DNA of 64,000 bases from Streptomyces fagopyri (GTDB lineage: Bacteria > Actinomycetota > Actinomycetes > Streptomycetales > Streptomycetaceae). The notes under the pieces were generated by a model, which saw only the letters and a list, made by a program, of their open reading frames with translations, was not told the DNA's origin and ran no database searches. The stretch spans positions 2,852,001-2,916,000 of the forward strand of contig NZ_CP045643.1 of NCBI RefSeq assembly GCF_009498275.1. The letters run 5' to 3'. A program made the translations under genes and the position numbers. Below, one piece after another: positions 19,439 through 28,462 of this stretch; within the stretch, counting starts at the first letter, position 1; each line of letters opens with the position of its first letter.

Positions 19439-19896
19439 TCGGCGGTGTCGCCCTCGTCCTCGTCCTCGTCCTCTTCACCCGGCTTCTTGTACGGGTCCGC
19501 GTCACCGGCGAAGGTGGCTCCCGCCGAGACCTCACGCACCTTGGCGTCGGAGGCCCGTGCCTTGTCGAGCAGGTCCTCGATGGTCTTGGCGGTGTCCGGC
19601 AGGGCGTCCGCGACGAAGGTCAGGGTCGGGGTGAACTTCACGCCCGCCGCCGCGCCGACCGCGGAGCGGAGCACGCCCTTGGCGCTCTCCAGGCCCGCGG
19701 CCGCGGCCGCGCGCTCCTCGTCGTCCCCGTACACCGTGTAGAAGACGGTCGCCTCCCGGAGGTCCCCGGTGACCCGGGTGTCCGTGATGGTGACATGGGT
19801 GCCGAGCCGCGGGTCCTTGATCCCGCGCTGCAGCTTCTGGGCCACGACCTCTCGGATGAGGTCCGCCAGCTTCTTGGCACGCGCGTTGTCGGCCAC
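19435..19896 (-). CDS. rbfA: 30S ribosome-binding factor RbfA
   Basis: This 153-aa protein matures the 16S rRNA 5' end and the 30S subunit. It shows the KH-type pattern with N-terminal ARAKKLADLIREVVAQKLQRG, then KDPRLGTHVTITDTRVT, and the AAGLESAKGVLRSAVG helix. The core is followed by an acidic tail (EEDEDEDEGD) common in Streptomyces homologues. It lies between ylxP and truB in the same orientation and is coupled to truB by overlap. Confidence 0.96.
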   Translation of the reverse strand: MADNARAKKLADLIREVVAQKLQRGIKDPRLGTHVTITDTRVTGDLREATVFYTVYGDDEERAAAAAGLESAKGVLRSAVGAAAGVKFTPTLTFVADALPDTAKTIEDLLDKARASDAKVREVSAGATFAGDADPYKKPGEEDEDEDEGDTAE

Positions 19897-19929
19897 TGGT
19901 CCGTCTCCTTCTTCGCCTTGCTTGTTTCG

Positions 19930-20223
19930 TCAGTCTTCGTCCGTGTGGAGCCTGCGCCGTACCGAGAGCAGTTCCACCTCCGGCCGTGCGGCCACGAACC
20001 GTTCGCACCGGTCCAGTACGTCGGTGAGGTGCTCGGTGTCTCCGGAGACCACCGCGAGGCCGATCTCGGCCCTGCGATGAAGGTCCTGGTTGCCCGTCTC
20101 CGCCACGCTGACCGCGTACTTCCGCCGTAGCTCGGCGACGATCGGGCGGACGAGAGAGCGCTTCTCCTTGAGCGAGTGGACATCGCCGAGGAGCAGATCG
20201 AAGGACAGCGTCCCCACATACAT
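19930..20223 (-). CDS. ylxP: DUF503 family protein (YlxP-like)
   Basis: This 97-aa protein starts MYVGTLSFDLLLGDVHSLKEKRS, the hallmark of the DUF503/YlxP family, small ferredoxin-like-fold proteins always found between infB and rbfA. Work on YlxP in Bacillus links it to 30S maturation, which fits the neighbours. The ATG at 20223 is chosen because the conserved family start lies exactly there; no clear Shine-Dalgarno is visible, and a longer start at 20286 is possible. The gap to rbfA is 33 bp. Confidence 0.9.
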   Translation of the reverse strand: MYVGTLSFDLLLGDVHSLKEKRSLVRPIVAELRRKYAVSVAETGNQDLHRRAEIGLAVVSGDTEHLTDVLDRCERFVAARPEVELLSVRRRLHTDED

Positions 20224-20401
20224 GTGTAACCGGATGTCCCGCCGGTACGGGATAGACGACCTGCCAATCGCACTTGGCAGGGACATCAGAACCGTACAAC
20301 GAACGGATGGGATGCTCGCCGGGGTTTTTCGCCCCCGCTTCCTCCCTGGGCCCCGCTCCGCGCCCGGGTCGTGCCTCGACCGCGGGCCGGCGGGGGCCTG
20401 T

Positions 20402-20446
20402 CGCGCAGTTCCCCGCGCCCCGGGAAGGGGCGCGGGGAACTGCGCG
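20402..20446 (-). terminator. Perfect 20-bp-stem hairpin downstream of infB
   Basis: Arms 20402-20421 and 20427-20446 are perfectly complementary, with a GGGAA loop. The stem contains CGCAGTTCCCCGCGCCCC, a word I recognise as a dispersed Streptomyces repeat often found after genes. It lies 63 bp after the infB stop, so it could terminate or attenuate infB before ylxP; the palindrome would act on both strands. Confidence 0.75.
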
Positions 20447-20509
20447 ATCCCGCAAACGGCAAGCCGGCCGACGGTGATCTCTCACCGCCGGCCAGCTCAG
20501 GCCACTGTC

Positions 20510-23500
20510 TTACGACCGCGGCTTCTCGCGCATCTCGTACGTCGCGATGACGTCGTCGACCTTGATGTCGTTGAAGTTGCCGAGGTTGATACCGCCCTCG
20601 AACCCTTCGCGGATCTCGGTGACGTCGTCCTTGAAGCGACGCAGCCCGGAGATGTTGAGGCTCTCCGCGATGACCTTGCCGTCGCGGATGAGGCGCGCCT
20701 TGGTGTTGCGCTTGACCTCGCCCGAGCGGACCAGGACACCGGCGATGTTGCCCAGCTTGGACGACTTGAAGACCTCGCGGATCTCCGCCGTGCCGAGCTC
20801 GACCTCCTCGTACTCCGGCTTCAGCATGCCCTTCAGGGCCGCCTCGATCTCCTCGATGGCCTGGTAGATCACCGAGTAGTACCGGACGTCGACGCCCTCG
20901 CGCTCCGCCATCTGCGCCGCGCGGCCCGCAGCGCGGACGTTGAAGCCGATGACGATGGCGTCGGAGCCGGTCGCCAGGTTGATGTCGGACTCGGTGACCG
21001 CACCCACACCGCGGTGCAGGACACGGATGTCGACCTCGTCGCCGACGTCGAGCTGGAGCAGCGAGGACTCGAGAGCCTCCACCGAACCGGACGCGTCGCC
21101 CTTGATGATGAGGTTGAGTTCCTGCACCAGACCGGCCTTGAGGGCCTCGTCCAGGTTCTCCAGGGAGAACCGGACACCCCGGCGGGCGAAGTTGGCGTTG
21201 CGCTCGCGCGCCGCCCGCTTCTCGGCGATCTGACGCGCCGTGCGGTCCTCGTCGACGACCAGGAAGTTGTCGCCGGCGCCCGGGACGTTGGTGAGACCCA
21301 GGACCAGGACGGGGGTCGACGGACCCGCTTCCTCGACGTTGTTGCCGTTGTCGTCGAGCATCGCCCGGACACGGCCGTACGCGTCGCCGACCACCATGGT
21401 GTCGCCGATGCGCAGCGTGCCGCGCTGGACCAGGACCGTCGAAACGGCACCGCGCCCGCGGTCGAGGTGGGACTCGATCGCAATACCCTGCGCGTCCTGC
21501 TCCGGGTTGGCCCGCAGGTCGAGCGAGGCGTCCGCGGTGAGGACCACGGCCTCCAGCAGGGCGTCGATGTTCAGACCCTGCTTGGCGGAGATGTCGACGA
21601 ACATCGTGTCGCCGCCGTACTCCTCGGCCACCAGACCGAACTCGGTGAGCTGACCGCGCACCTTGGTCGGGTCGGCACCCTCGACGTCGATCTTGTTGAC
21701 CGCGACCACGATCGGCACGTCGGCCGCCTTGGCGTGGTTCAGCGCCTCGATCGTCTGGGGCATCACGCCGTCGTTGGCCGCCACCACGAGGATCGCGATG
21801 TCGGTCGACTTGGCACCACGGGCACGCATGGCGGTGAACGCCTCGTGACCGGGGGTGTCGATGAAGGTGATCCTGCGCTCTTCACCGTTGACCTCGGTGG
21901 CGACCTGGTACGCACCGATGTGCTGCGTGATACCGCCGGCCTCGCCCGCGACGACATTCGTCTTGCGGATGGTGTCGAGAAGGCGGGTCTTACCGTGGTC
22001 GACGTGACCCATGACGGTCACGACCGGCGGACGGACCACCAGGTCGTCCTCGTCGCCCTCGTCCTCGCCGAACTCGATGTCGAAGGACTCGAGCAGCTCG
22101 CGGTCCTCCTCCTCGGGGCTGACGATCTCGAGGACGAAGTTCATCTCGTCCGCGAGGAGCTTCAGCGTCTCGTCGGAGACGGACTGCGTGGCAGTGACCA
22201 TCTCGCCGAGGTTCATCATCACGCCGACGAGCGACGCCGGGTTCGCGCCGATCTTCTCCGCGAAGTCGGTGAGGGACGCACCGCGCGACAGGCGGACGGA
22301 CTGTCCGTTGCCGCGAGGCAGCATCACGCCGCCGACCGACGGGGCCTGCATGGCCTCGTACTCCTGGCGCCTCTGCCGCTTCGACTTGCGACCACGACGC
22401 GCGGGACCGCCGGGACGGCCGAACGCGCCCTGTGTGCCACCACGGCCACCGGGACCACCGGGACGACCGCCGAAGCCGGGACGACCGCCGCCGCCACCAC
22501 CGGGACCACCGGGACGACCGGCGAAACCGCCGCCACCGCCACCGGGACCGGCCGGACGACCGGCGAAACCGCCACCGCCGCCACCGGGACGACCGGCGAA
22601 GCCGCCGCCACCCGGACGACCGCCGCCGCCACCGGGACCACCGGGACGACCGCCGCCGCCACCGGGACCACGGCCACCGGGACCGCCGCCGGGACGCGGG
22701 CTGCCCGCGGCGGGACGCTGCGGCATCATGCCCGGGTTCGGACGGTTGCCACCGGGGCCACCGCCGGGACGCGGAGCGCCACCCTGCGGACGAGGCATAC
22801 CGCCCGGGGTCGGACGGGCACCGCCCGGACCGCCCTGCGGACGCGGAGCGCCGCCGGGACCGCCCTGGGGACGGGGACCACGGTCCTGGCCGCCCGCACC
22901 CTGGGGACGCGGACCACCGGGAGCTCCGGCACCACCGGGACGCGGGGCGCCACCCGGACGGGGCGCCTGCGGGCGCGCCATACCGGTGGAGCCACCCGAG
23001 GTGAAGGGGTTGTTGCCCGGACGGGGACCGGCCGGACGGGCACCGGGACGCGCGGACTGGCCGCCGGGACGCGGGGCGCCCTGACGGTCGCCGCGCTCGG
23101 GGCGCTCGGGACGGTCACCACGGCCCTGGCCGCCCTGGCCGGGACCACCGGCGGGACGGGCACCGGGACGCGGAGCCTGGCCACCGGGACGCGGCGCGGA
23201 ACCCGGACGGGGACCCGCGGCCGGAGCCGAGGGAGCCGACGGGGCCGACGGAGGCGCGGTGAACTCGGGCACGGCCGGCGCCGGAGCCGCGGGAGCGGGC
23301 TTCGGAGCGGGCTTGGGACCCGGGGTCGGACGCGGACCCGGCGCGGCCGGGGTGACCGGACCGCCGGCGGGCCGCTCGGAAACAGCCGGCTTCGGGGCCG
23401 GCGGGCGCGGGGCAGCCGGACGGGCGGCCTGCGCGGGAGAGGGGGCTGCCGGCCTCGCCGGGGCAGCCTTGCGTGCGGCGGGCTTGCCGCCACCGTTGCC

Positions 23501-23656
23501 CTGCTGGAGGGCGTCGGTCAGCTTGCGTACTACGGGCGCCTCGATCGTCGACGACGCCGAACGGACGAATTCACCGAGCTCCTGGAGCTTGGCCATGACG
23601 ACCTTGCTCTCAACCCCGAACTCCTTGGCGAGTTCGTATACCCGGACCTTAGCCAC
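20510..23656 (-). CDS. infB: Translation initiation factor IF-2
   Basis: This 1048-aa GTPase places fMet-tRNA on the 30S subunit and joins the subunits. It starts [20 protein letters not shown], the IF2_N domain. A disordered Ala/Pro then Gly/Pro/Arg-rich region covers about residues 50-430, much longer than in E. coli but usual for Streptomyces. A second IF2_N domain follows ([20 protein letters not shown]), then the G domain: [18 protein letters not shown] (G1), DTPGHEAFT (G3) and NKID (G4). The C-terminal domains II-IV end at EMREKPRS. It lies downstream of nusA and ylxR in the classical operon. Confidence 0.97.
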   Translation of the reverse strand: MAKVRVYELAKEFGVESKVVMAKLQELGEFVRSASSTIEAPVVRKLTDALQQGNGGGKPAARKAAPARPAAPSPAQAARPAAPRPPAPKPAVSERPAGGPVTPAAPGPRPTPGPKPAPKPAPAAPAPAVPEFTAPPSAPSAPSAPAAGPRPGSAPRPGGQAPRPGARPAGGPGQGGQGRGDRPERPERGDRQGAPRPGGQSARPGARPAGPRPGNNPFTSGGSTGMARPQAPRPGGAPRPGGAGAPGGPRPQGAGGQDRGPRPQGGPGGAPRPQGGPGGARPTPGGMPRPQGGAPRPGGGPGGNRPNPGMMPQRPAAGSPRPGGGPGGRGPGGGGGRPGGPGGGGGRPGGGGFAGRPGGGGGGFAGRPAGPGGGGGGFAGRPGGPGGGGGGRPGFGGRPGGPGGRGGTQGAFGRPGGPARRGRKSKRQRRQEYEAMQAPSVGGVMLPRGNGQSVRLSRGASLTDFAEKIGANPASLVGVMMNLGEMVTATQSVSDETLKLLADEMNFVLEIVSPEEEDRELLESFDIEFGEDEGDEDDLVVRPPVVTVMGHVDHGKTRLLDTIRKTNVVAGEAGGITQHIGAYQVATEVNGEERRITFIDTPGHEAFTAMRARGAKSTDIAILVVAANDGVMPQTIEALNHAKAADVPIVVAVNKIDVEGADPTKVRGQLTEFGLVAEEYGGDTMFVDISAKQGLNIDALLEAVVLTADASLDLRANPEQDAQGIAIESHLDRGRGAVSTVLVQRGTLRIGDTMVVGDAYGRVRAMLDDNGNNVEEAGPSTPVLVLGLTNVPGAGDNFLVVDEDRTARQIAEKRAARERNANFARRGVRFSLENLDEALKAGLVQELNLIIKGDASGSVEALESSLLQLDVGDEVDIRVLHRGVGAVTESDINLATGSDAIVIGFNVRAAGRAAQMAEREGVDVRYYSVIYQAIEEIEAALKGMLKPEYEEVELGTAEIREVFKSSKLGNIAGVLVRSGEVKRNTKARLIRDGKVIAESLNISGLRRFKDDVTEIREGFEGGINLGNFNDIKVDDVIATYEMREKPRS

Positions 23657-23803
23657 TTCGCTCCTTTTAGGTCCGGGTTGCGTCCGGACCGTCGCTACTT
23701 CATGGGCGTACTCATCGCGTGCTCATCGAGTGCTCATCGCAATCTCGACCTACTTCCAACTCGCGGGGTACCAGGGCCGTACGGAGGTTCCGCACGACAC
23801 GTC

Positions 23804-24082
23804 TCACGGTGTTGCCTGCTCGACGCAGAGGCGCAACGCCGCTGTATCGAGCATTCCCGGGGCACGCAGCGCCCGTGGGAACGCCCGGCGGCGTACCGCC
23901 AGGTCCAGACAGACCAGGGCGGGGTGTACGTACGCACCCCGGCCGGGCAGCGTACCGCGATGATCGGGGACACATTCACCCTCGATCGCCACGACCCGCA
24001 GCAGATCAGTCCTGGCCGCTCGCTCCCGGCACCCCACACAGGTGCGTTCAGGGCATGCGCGGGCTCGCGTCCGGCCAGACAC
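23804..24082 (-). CDS. ylxR: YlxR family protein (DUF448)
   Basis: This 92-aa protein contains RTCVGCRERAARTDLLRVV and GRGAYVHPALVCLDLAVRRRAF, the two conserved blocks of the YlxR/DUF448 family, which has an RNA-binding-like fold. YlxR is encoded between nusA and infB in many bacteria and has been linked to transcriptional control or RNase P in other species. The start is the GTG at 24082, giving a short leader before the conserved block. It is separated from nusA by about 100 bp and from infB by 147 bp without visible genes. Confidence 0.92.
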   Translation of the reverse strand: MSGRTRARACPERTCVGCRERAARTDLLRVVAIEGECVPDHRGTLPGRGAYVHPALVCLDLAVRRRAFPRALRAPGMLDTAALRLCVEQATP

Positions 24083-24184
24083 TCTTAAGTCTACCTCTCC
24101 GCACCGACCTCACCCCTTTGGGGCAAGAATCGAACAGTTGCTGCGCAGATAACTGTCGTGATCCAAGCCACTCGCGGCTTGGAT

Positions 24185-25231
24185 CTATTCCCCGCCCCGG
24201 TCGCCGCCCCGGTCGCCGCTCCGGTCCCCACGCCGCTCGGCGGGCTCCTCGGAGGGCTGCTCGGTGTCCGGACGGATGTCGATCCGCCAGCCGGTGAGGC
24301 GGGCCGCGAGGCGGGCGTTCTGGCCCTCCTTGCCGATCGCCAGTGACAGCTGGTAGTCGGGGACCGTCACCCGCGCGGAGCGGGCCGCGAGGTCGACGAC
24401 CTCGACCTTGGAGACACGGGCCGGGGACAGCGCGTTCGCCACCATCTCCGCCGGGTCGTCCGACCAGTCGACGATGTCGATCTTCTCGCCGTTCAGCTCG
24501 GCCATGACGTTGCGCACCCGGCCGCCCATGGGACCGATGCAGGCGCCCTTGGCGTTCAGGCCCGACCGGGTGGAGCGGACGGCGATCTTCGTGCGGTGAC
24601 CGGCCTCGCGGGCGATGGCTGAGATCTCGACGGATCCGTCGGCGATCTCCGGCACCTCCAGCGCGAAGAGCTTCTTCACCAGGCTGGGGTGCGTGCGCGA
24701 CAGCGTCACGGACGGACCGCGCACGCCCTTCGCCACCCGCACGACGTACGAGCGCAGTCGCAGACCGTGCTGGTACGTCTCGCCGGGGACCTGCTCCTGC
24801 ACGGGCAGGATGGCCTCCAGCTTGCCGATGTCGACGAGCACGTTCTTCGGGTCGCGTCCCTGCTGGACCACGCCCGTCACGATGTCGCCCTCACGTCCGG
24901 CGTACTCGCCGAGCGTCGCGTCGTCCTCCGCGTCCCGCAGACGCTGCAGGATCACCTGTTTGGCGGTGGTCGCGGCGATCCGGCCGAACCCCGACGGGGT
25001 GTCGTCGAACTCGCGTACCTCCTGCCCCTCCTCCAGGTCCTCGGGGTCCTCCTTCGCCCACACGGTCACATGACCGGTCTCCCGGTCGAGCTTCACGCGC
25101 GCGTGACGGCGGCTTCCCTCGGTGCGGTGGTAGGCGATGAGGAGGGCCGACTCGATCGCCTCGACCAGCAGGTCGAAGGAGATCTCCTTCTCCCGTACCA
25201 AACCCCGCAGGGCACTCATGTCGATGTCCAC
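24185..25231 (-). CDS. nusA: Transcription termination/antitermination factor NusA
   Basis: This 348-aa RNA polymerase-binding factor starts at GTG 25231, reading [18 protein letters not shown], the known actinobacterial start. AGAGGAGG is 7 bp upstream. The N-terminal RNAP-binding domain covers residues 1-115, then an S1 domain ([25 protein letters not shown]), and two KH domains with [15 protein letters not shown] and [14 protein letters not shown]. The C-terminus carries an Arg/Asp/Gly-rich repeat ([14 protein letters not shown]). No C-terminal acidic repeats are present, as usual for actinobacteria. rimP ends three bases upstream, so the pair is one unit. Confidence 0.96.
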   Translation of the reverse strand: MDIDMSALRGLVREKEISFDLLVEAIESALLIAYHRTEGSRRHARVKLDRETGHVTVWAKEDPEDLEEGQEVREFDDTPSGFGRIAATTAKQVILQRLRDAEDDATLGEYAGREGDIVTGVVQQGRDPKNVLVDIGKLEAILPVQEQVPGETYQHGLRLRSYVVRVAKGVRGPSVTLSRTHPSLVKKLFALEVPEIADGSVEISAIAREAGHRTKIAVRSTRSGLNAKGACIGPMGGRVRNVMAELNGEKIDIVDWSDDPAEMVANALSPARVSKVEVVDLAARSARVTVPDYQLSLAIGKEGQNARLAARLTGWRIDIRPDTEQPSEEPAERRGDRSGDRGGDRGGE

Positions 25232-25233
25232 GG

Positions 25234-25767
25234 CTACGCCTCCTCTGCGTTCTCTTCGGTCTCTTGGGTCTCTTGGGTCTCTTCGGCCTTGTTCTTGCGG
25301 TTGAACTCGACCTGGACACGGGCCTTGGCGATGTCCGCGAGGGCGAGCCGCCTGGTGGTGGGCCTGCGCCCCTTCACACCCGGCACTTCCACGTCCAGGC
25401 CGTCGTCGTCGGCGCTCAGGATGCGGGCGACCAGCTCGCCGCCGTCTCCCAGCTGGAACTTCACCAGCCGGTCCGTGGCGCGTACGTAGTGACGGTGCTC
25501 CTTGAGCTCGCGCTCGGCACCGGGAGTTCCGACCTCGAGGGTGTACTCGCCCTCGCCCATCGCGTCGCTCTCGTCGAGCTTCGCCGAGAGCGCGCGGCTC
25601 ACATCGGCGATCTGATCGAGGTCCGCACCGGCGTCCGAGTCGACGACCACACGCAGCACGCGCTTGCGTCCGACCGAGTCGACCTCGATCTCCTCCAGGT
25701 CGAGTCCCTGGGAGCTGACGAGCGGTTCCAGAAGTTCTCGCAGCCTCTCGCTCTGGGTCGTGCTCAT
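25234..25767 (-). CDS. rimP: Ribosome maturation factor RimP
   Basis: This 177-aa protein is needed for 30S assembly. It shows [43 protein letters not shown] and [20 protein letters not shown], the conserved RimP blocks, and an SH3-like C-terminal half ending in a [12 protein letters not shown] tail. The ATG at 25767 has AGGAG upstream. As the first gene of the nusA-infB block it is divergent from the lipoprotein gene at 26010; the 242-bp gap should hold both promoters. Confidence 0.95.
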   Translation of the reverse strand: MSTTQSERLRELLEPLVSSQGLDLEEIEVDSVGRKRVLRVVVDSDAGADLDQIADVSRALSAKLDESDAMGEGEYTLEVGTPGAERELKEHRHYVRATDRLVKFQLGDGGELVARILSADDDGLDVEVPGVKGRRPTTRRLALADIAKARVQVEFNRKNKAEETQETQETEENAEEA

Positions 25768-26009
25768 CCGGGTGACTCCTCGGCCGCGTGTGCTGTTGTG
25801 GGTTGGTCGCGTGTCTGGTCAAAGGGTATCCGGTCGCAAGGGGTGTTGCCGTCCACGGGGGCGGGTACGGCAAGGGCCGGCGGCGGCGCGGGAACCGGCC
25901 ACCGCCGGTGCCCGGGAGAGCCGCTAGCGGGCACCGGGTCCCGGCGCGGGTACCGTGATCACGGGCGCGCCGCCCTCCCGTTCGAACGAGCCTTCCGAGG
26001 ACGTCTGCC

Positions 26010-26648
26010 GTGTCGTCGTTCACCCCGCCGTCCCGCACCCCGTCGGGTCCGCGCCGAAGGAGCCTGCTCACGTCTGCCGCGGGCGCCGCCGTGCTCGTGG
26101 GCTGTTCCGCTCCCGAGTCGTCGTCCCCCGCCGGCACCGCCGGCCGCAGCCCCTCGGCCGCGGACGCCGCACGCGCGCGTGCGGCCCGCGAGAGCGAGAC
26201 GCTCGCGGCACGCTACGCCGACGTGATCGCCGCCCATCCGCCGCTGGCGAAGCTGCTGGACCCGCTGCGGACCGAGGTCGTACGGCACGCGCAGGCGTTC
26301 GGCGCCACCGGGAGCCGCCCCGGGGACTCACCGTCGGCCTCTCCATCGGCTTCTCCGGCCGCTTCCTCGGCCGGCTCTCCCTCCGCGTCGTCCGCGTCCT
26401 CCGCTTCCGCGTCTCCCTCGGCCTCCCTTTCCGCCGCCTCCTCCGCTCCGGCTTCCGCGACCGTCTCGCCCGCCGTGCCGGTCCGTGCGAAGGACGCCCT
26501 CGCCGGACTCGCGACCGTCGAACTCGCCCTGGTGGACCGGCGTACGACAGCCCTGCTGGACGTACCGGGCGAGTTGGCCAGGCTGCTGGCCTCGGTGGCG
26601 GCGGCCGGGGCGGCCCACGCGTTTTTGCTGACCGAGGAGGCGAAGTGA
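26010..26648 (+). CDS. Tat-exported lipoprotein with helical (ferritin-like?) halves and a Ser/Ala linker
   Basis: This 212-aa protein starts at GTG 26010, with CGAGGA 8 bp upstream. [18 protein letters not shown] gives a twin-arginine signal and a lipobox ending at Cys32 or so, so the product is probably an outer-face lipoprotein. After a short linker, an Ala/Arg/Glu-rich helix pair ([20 protein letters not shown], then [13 protein letters not shown]) is split from a second pair ([18 protein letters not shown]) by a Ser/Ala/Pro tract of about 55 residues. The helices recall a split ferritin-like bundle. GTGA overlap couples it to the DUF4439 gene. Function unknown. Confidence 0.82.
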   Translation: MSSFTPPSRTPSGPRRRSLLTSAAGAAVLVGCSAPESSSPAGTAGRSPSAADAARARAARESETLAARYADVIAAHPPLAKLLDPLRTEVVRHAQAFGATGSRPGDSPSASPSASPAASSAGSPSASSASSASASPSASLSAASSAPASATVSPAVPVRAKDALAGLATVELALVDRRTTALLDVPGELARLLASVAAAGAAHAFLLTEEAK

Positions 26649-27193
26649 GCTCGACGGGCGCGACGGAACGGGACGTGACATCCGAGGAGACCCGGAAGTC
26701 CGGGAATCCCGGGAGCACCGGGAAGGCCGGGCAGAGGACGGGGGCGGCGGAGCTGACGGCACTGCAGGCCGCGCTGGCCGCCGAACACGCCGTGGTGTAC
26801 GGGTACGGAGTCGTCGGCGGCAGGATCGGCGGGTCCCGCCGGGGCGAGGCCCGCGCGGCGTACGACGCGCACCGTGCGCGCCGGGACGAACTGGCGCGCG
26901 CCATAAGGGACCTGGGCGGGCAGCCCGCGCCCGCGGCGGCGGCGTACGCGCTGCCCTTCGCCGTCAAGGACTCCGGTACGGCCGTGCGGCTCGCCGCCGA
27001 GCTGGAGGAACGCGTCGCCGGGAGCTACTCCGACCTGGTGCGCGCCTCCTCGGGCGACCGGCGGCGCTCGGCGGCCGAGGCGCTGCGGGAGGCGGCGGTG
27101 CGGGGAGTGCGCTGGCGCGGCGAGAGCGTAGCCTTCCCTGGTCTCGCCGAGCGGACGGCCGCCTCGTTCGCGGCGGCGCCCTCGCACACCTGA
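26645..27193 (+). CDS. Ferritin-like protein, DUF4439 type
   Basis: This 182-aa protein starts at the GTG at 26645, overlapping the lipoprotein stop, with GGAGG at 26636-26640. After about 35 polar residues it shows TALQAALAAEHAVVYGYGVVGG, then YDAHRARRDELARAIRDLG, and two more long helices. This matches the DUF4439 ferritin-like four-helix bundle. Glu and His in AAEHAVVYGY and DAHRARRDEL could be metal ligands. No signal peptide is seen, although its partner is exported. A metal- or redox-related role is inferred from the fold only. Confidence 0.82.
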   Translation: MSSTGATERDVTSEETRKSGNPGSTGKAGQRTGAAELTALQAALAAEHAVVYGYGVVGGRIGGSRRGEARAAYDAHRARRDELARAIRDLGGQPAPAAAAYALPFAVKDSGTAVRLAAELEERVAGSYSDLVRASSGDRRRSAAEALREAAVRGVRWRGESVAFPGLAERTAASFAAAPSHT

Positions 27194-27221
27194 CGCGACT
27201 CTCGGAAGGAACCCCTCCCGC

Positions 27222-28181
27222 ATGGACTCCCGCATGGCTTTCGAACCGCCGCAGCGCCTGGTGCGGGCGCTCGGCGAGGCGCAGCGGGGCGGGTCCGACG
27301 GGACCAAGGGGGACGACGGGTCGGGCAAGTGGCTGGCCGAGCTGGCCGGGGCGGTTCAACATGCGGCCGGTCTACGCGAGTTGACCGTGGAACGGGTGCA
27401 GGCGCCCGGCGGCCGCAGCAGTCTGGTCGTGCTGGTGCGGCAGGCCGACGGGACACCCGCGGTACTGAAGCTGGCGCCGGAGCGGGCCCGTCCGGAGAGC
27501 GAGCGGGCCGCGCTCGCCCACTGGGGCGGCCGGGGCGCGGTGCGGCTCCTGCCTTCCGGTGACGCGGCGGGCGACGTCCACGGAGTGCTGCTGCTGGAGC
27601 GGTTGCGGCCCGATCTGTCGGTGCGTTCGCTGCCGGAGGCGAAGGCGTTGCTGGAGGCGGCCGGTACGCTGCGGCGGCTGTGGGTCGAACCGCCCGCCGC
27701 GCGGGTGCACGCCTTCGAGACGGTGGCCGAGCGGACCGGGCGGCAGGCCGAGTCGATGCGGGCCGCGGCGGACACCGATGCCGAGGTCGTGGAGCTGGTC
27801 GACGCGGCGCTCGCGGCCCGCGACGAGCTGGTCGTCGGCCCGCCCGAGGAGCGGCTGCTGCACGGGACCTTCCGGCAGAGCAAGGTCCTCGCCGGTGAGC
27901 GTGTGCCGTGGCTGGCCGTGGGCCCGGACCCGGTGATCGGCGAGTGTGCCTTCGATCTGGCCCGGCTGGTCCGTGACCGGGTGGAGGACCTGATCGCCTC
28001 GCCCTCGGGGGCCTCGATCACCCGGCGGCGGGTGAAGCGGCTCGCCGAGTCGCTGGAGGTGGACCAGGAGCGGCTGCGCGGCTGGACCCTGTTCCGGGCG
28101 GTCGAGTCCGGTGTGCGGGCGCGGCGGGTGGGGCGCCGGCAGGACGCCGAACTGCTGCTGGAGTTCGCCGGCTGGCTCTGA
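27222..28181 (+). CDS. Aminoglycoside-phosphotransferase-fold protein with lost catalytic residues (pseudokinase)
   Basis: This 319-aa protein has the fold pattern of the aminoglycoside/hydroxyurea kinase family: GTPAVLKLAPERARPESE for the N-lobe, then LLHGTFRQSKVLAGERVPWLAVGPDPVIGE. In active members this part reads HGDLHxxN...IDP..GDP. Here the catalytic Asp is Thr216, the metal-binding Asn is Lys221 and the second metal Asp is Gly234. All three changes argue for a non-catalytic protein. It is preceded by GGAAGGA and starts at ATG 27222, or possibly ATG 27234. It follows the lipoprotein/ferritin-like pair after 28 bp, so the three may be one operon. Confidence 0.85.
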   Translation: MDSRMAFEPPQRLVRALGEAQRGGSDGTKGDDGSGKWLAELAGAVQHAAGLRELTVERVQAPGGRSSLVVLVRQADGTPAVLKLAPERARPESERAALAHWGGRGAVRLLPSGDAAGDVHGVLLLERLRPDLSVRSLPEAKALLEAAGTLRRLWVEPPAARVHAFETVAERTGRQAESMRAAADTDAEVVELVDAALAARDELVVGPPEERLLHGTFRQSKVLAGERVPWLAVGPDPVIGECAFDLARLVRDRVEDLIASPSGASITRRRVKRLAESLEVDQERLRGWTLFRAVESGVRARRVGRRQDAELLLEFAGWL

Positions 28182-28198
28182 GCGGACGGGCGTCGCGG

Positions 28199-28263
28199 CC
28201 TGTCCCGACCGCCTGTCGTGGCCGCCTGTCCCGGCCGCCTGTCGTGGCCGCCCGTCGTGGCCG
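28199..28263. repeat. 13-bp tandem repeat, five units
   Basis: Units of CCTGTCGTGGCCG or CCTGTCCCGGCCG type follow each other exactly from 28199 to 28263 in the convergent gap between the pseudokinase gene and proS. Two variants alternate (CCC and GTG cores). Confidence 0.75.
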
Positions 28264-28462
28264 CTCCCCCGCCGGACGAGCGCTGTCCTGGGGTCCCGCG
28301 GTTAGGTTGGGTGAGCGGCCGGGGGAGGCGGGCCGGCATCCGTGGTGCCCGCGCCCGGGAGGACCGCCCCGGGAGGAGGCTTCCGAGGCGGACGTCCGGC
28401 CACGGCCGGGGCGTGCCACCCCGGCCGTCCTGCCCGCCTGCCCGCTCACCCGCCGGCCTCGG

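Noticed and set aside
20224..20509. A small gene upstream of ylxP
   Set aside because: The sequence is dominated by the 45-bp hairpin and lacks a ribosome-binding site; frames there have no recognised motif.
22440..22990. Possible CRISPR-like array because of regular repeats
   Set aside because: Repeats are in frame, coding Gly/Pro/Arg in IF2, with no unique spacers of constant length.
20090..24088. 1332-aa plus-strand open frame opposite infB
   Set aside because: An antisense artefact of GC codon bias; low-complexity TGTTGT-type translation over the infB repeat region.
26068..27328. Minus-strand frames opposite the lipoprotein and ferritin-like genes
   Set aside because: The plus frames have a Tat lipobox signal, ribosome-binding sites and stop-start coupling; the minus frames have none of these.
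28199..28263. 13-bp array considered as a replication or plasmid iteron set
   Set aside because: No replication gene, AT-rich stretch or DnaA boxes nearby; the array lies in a convergent gap.
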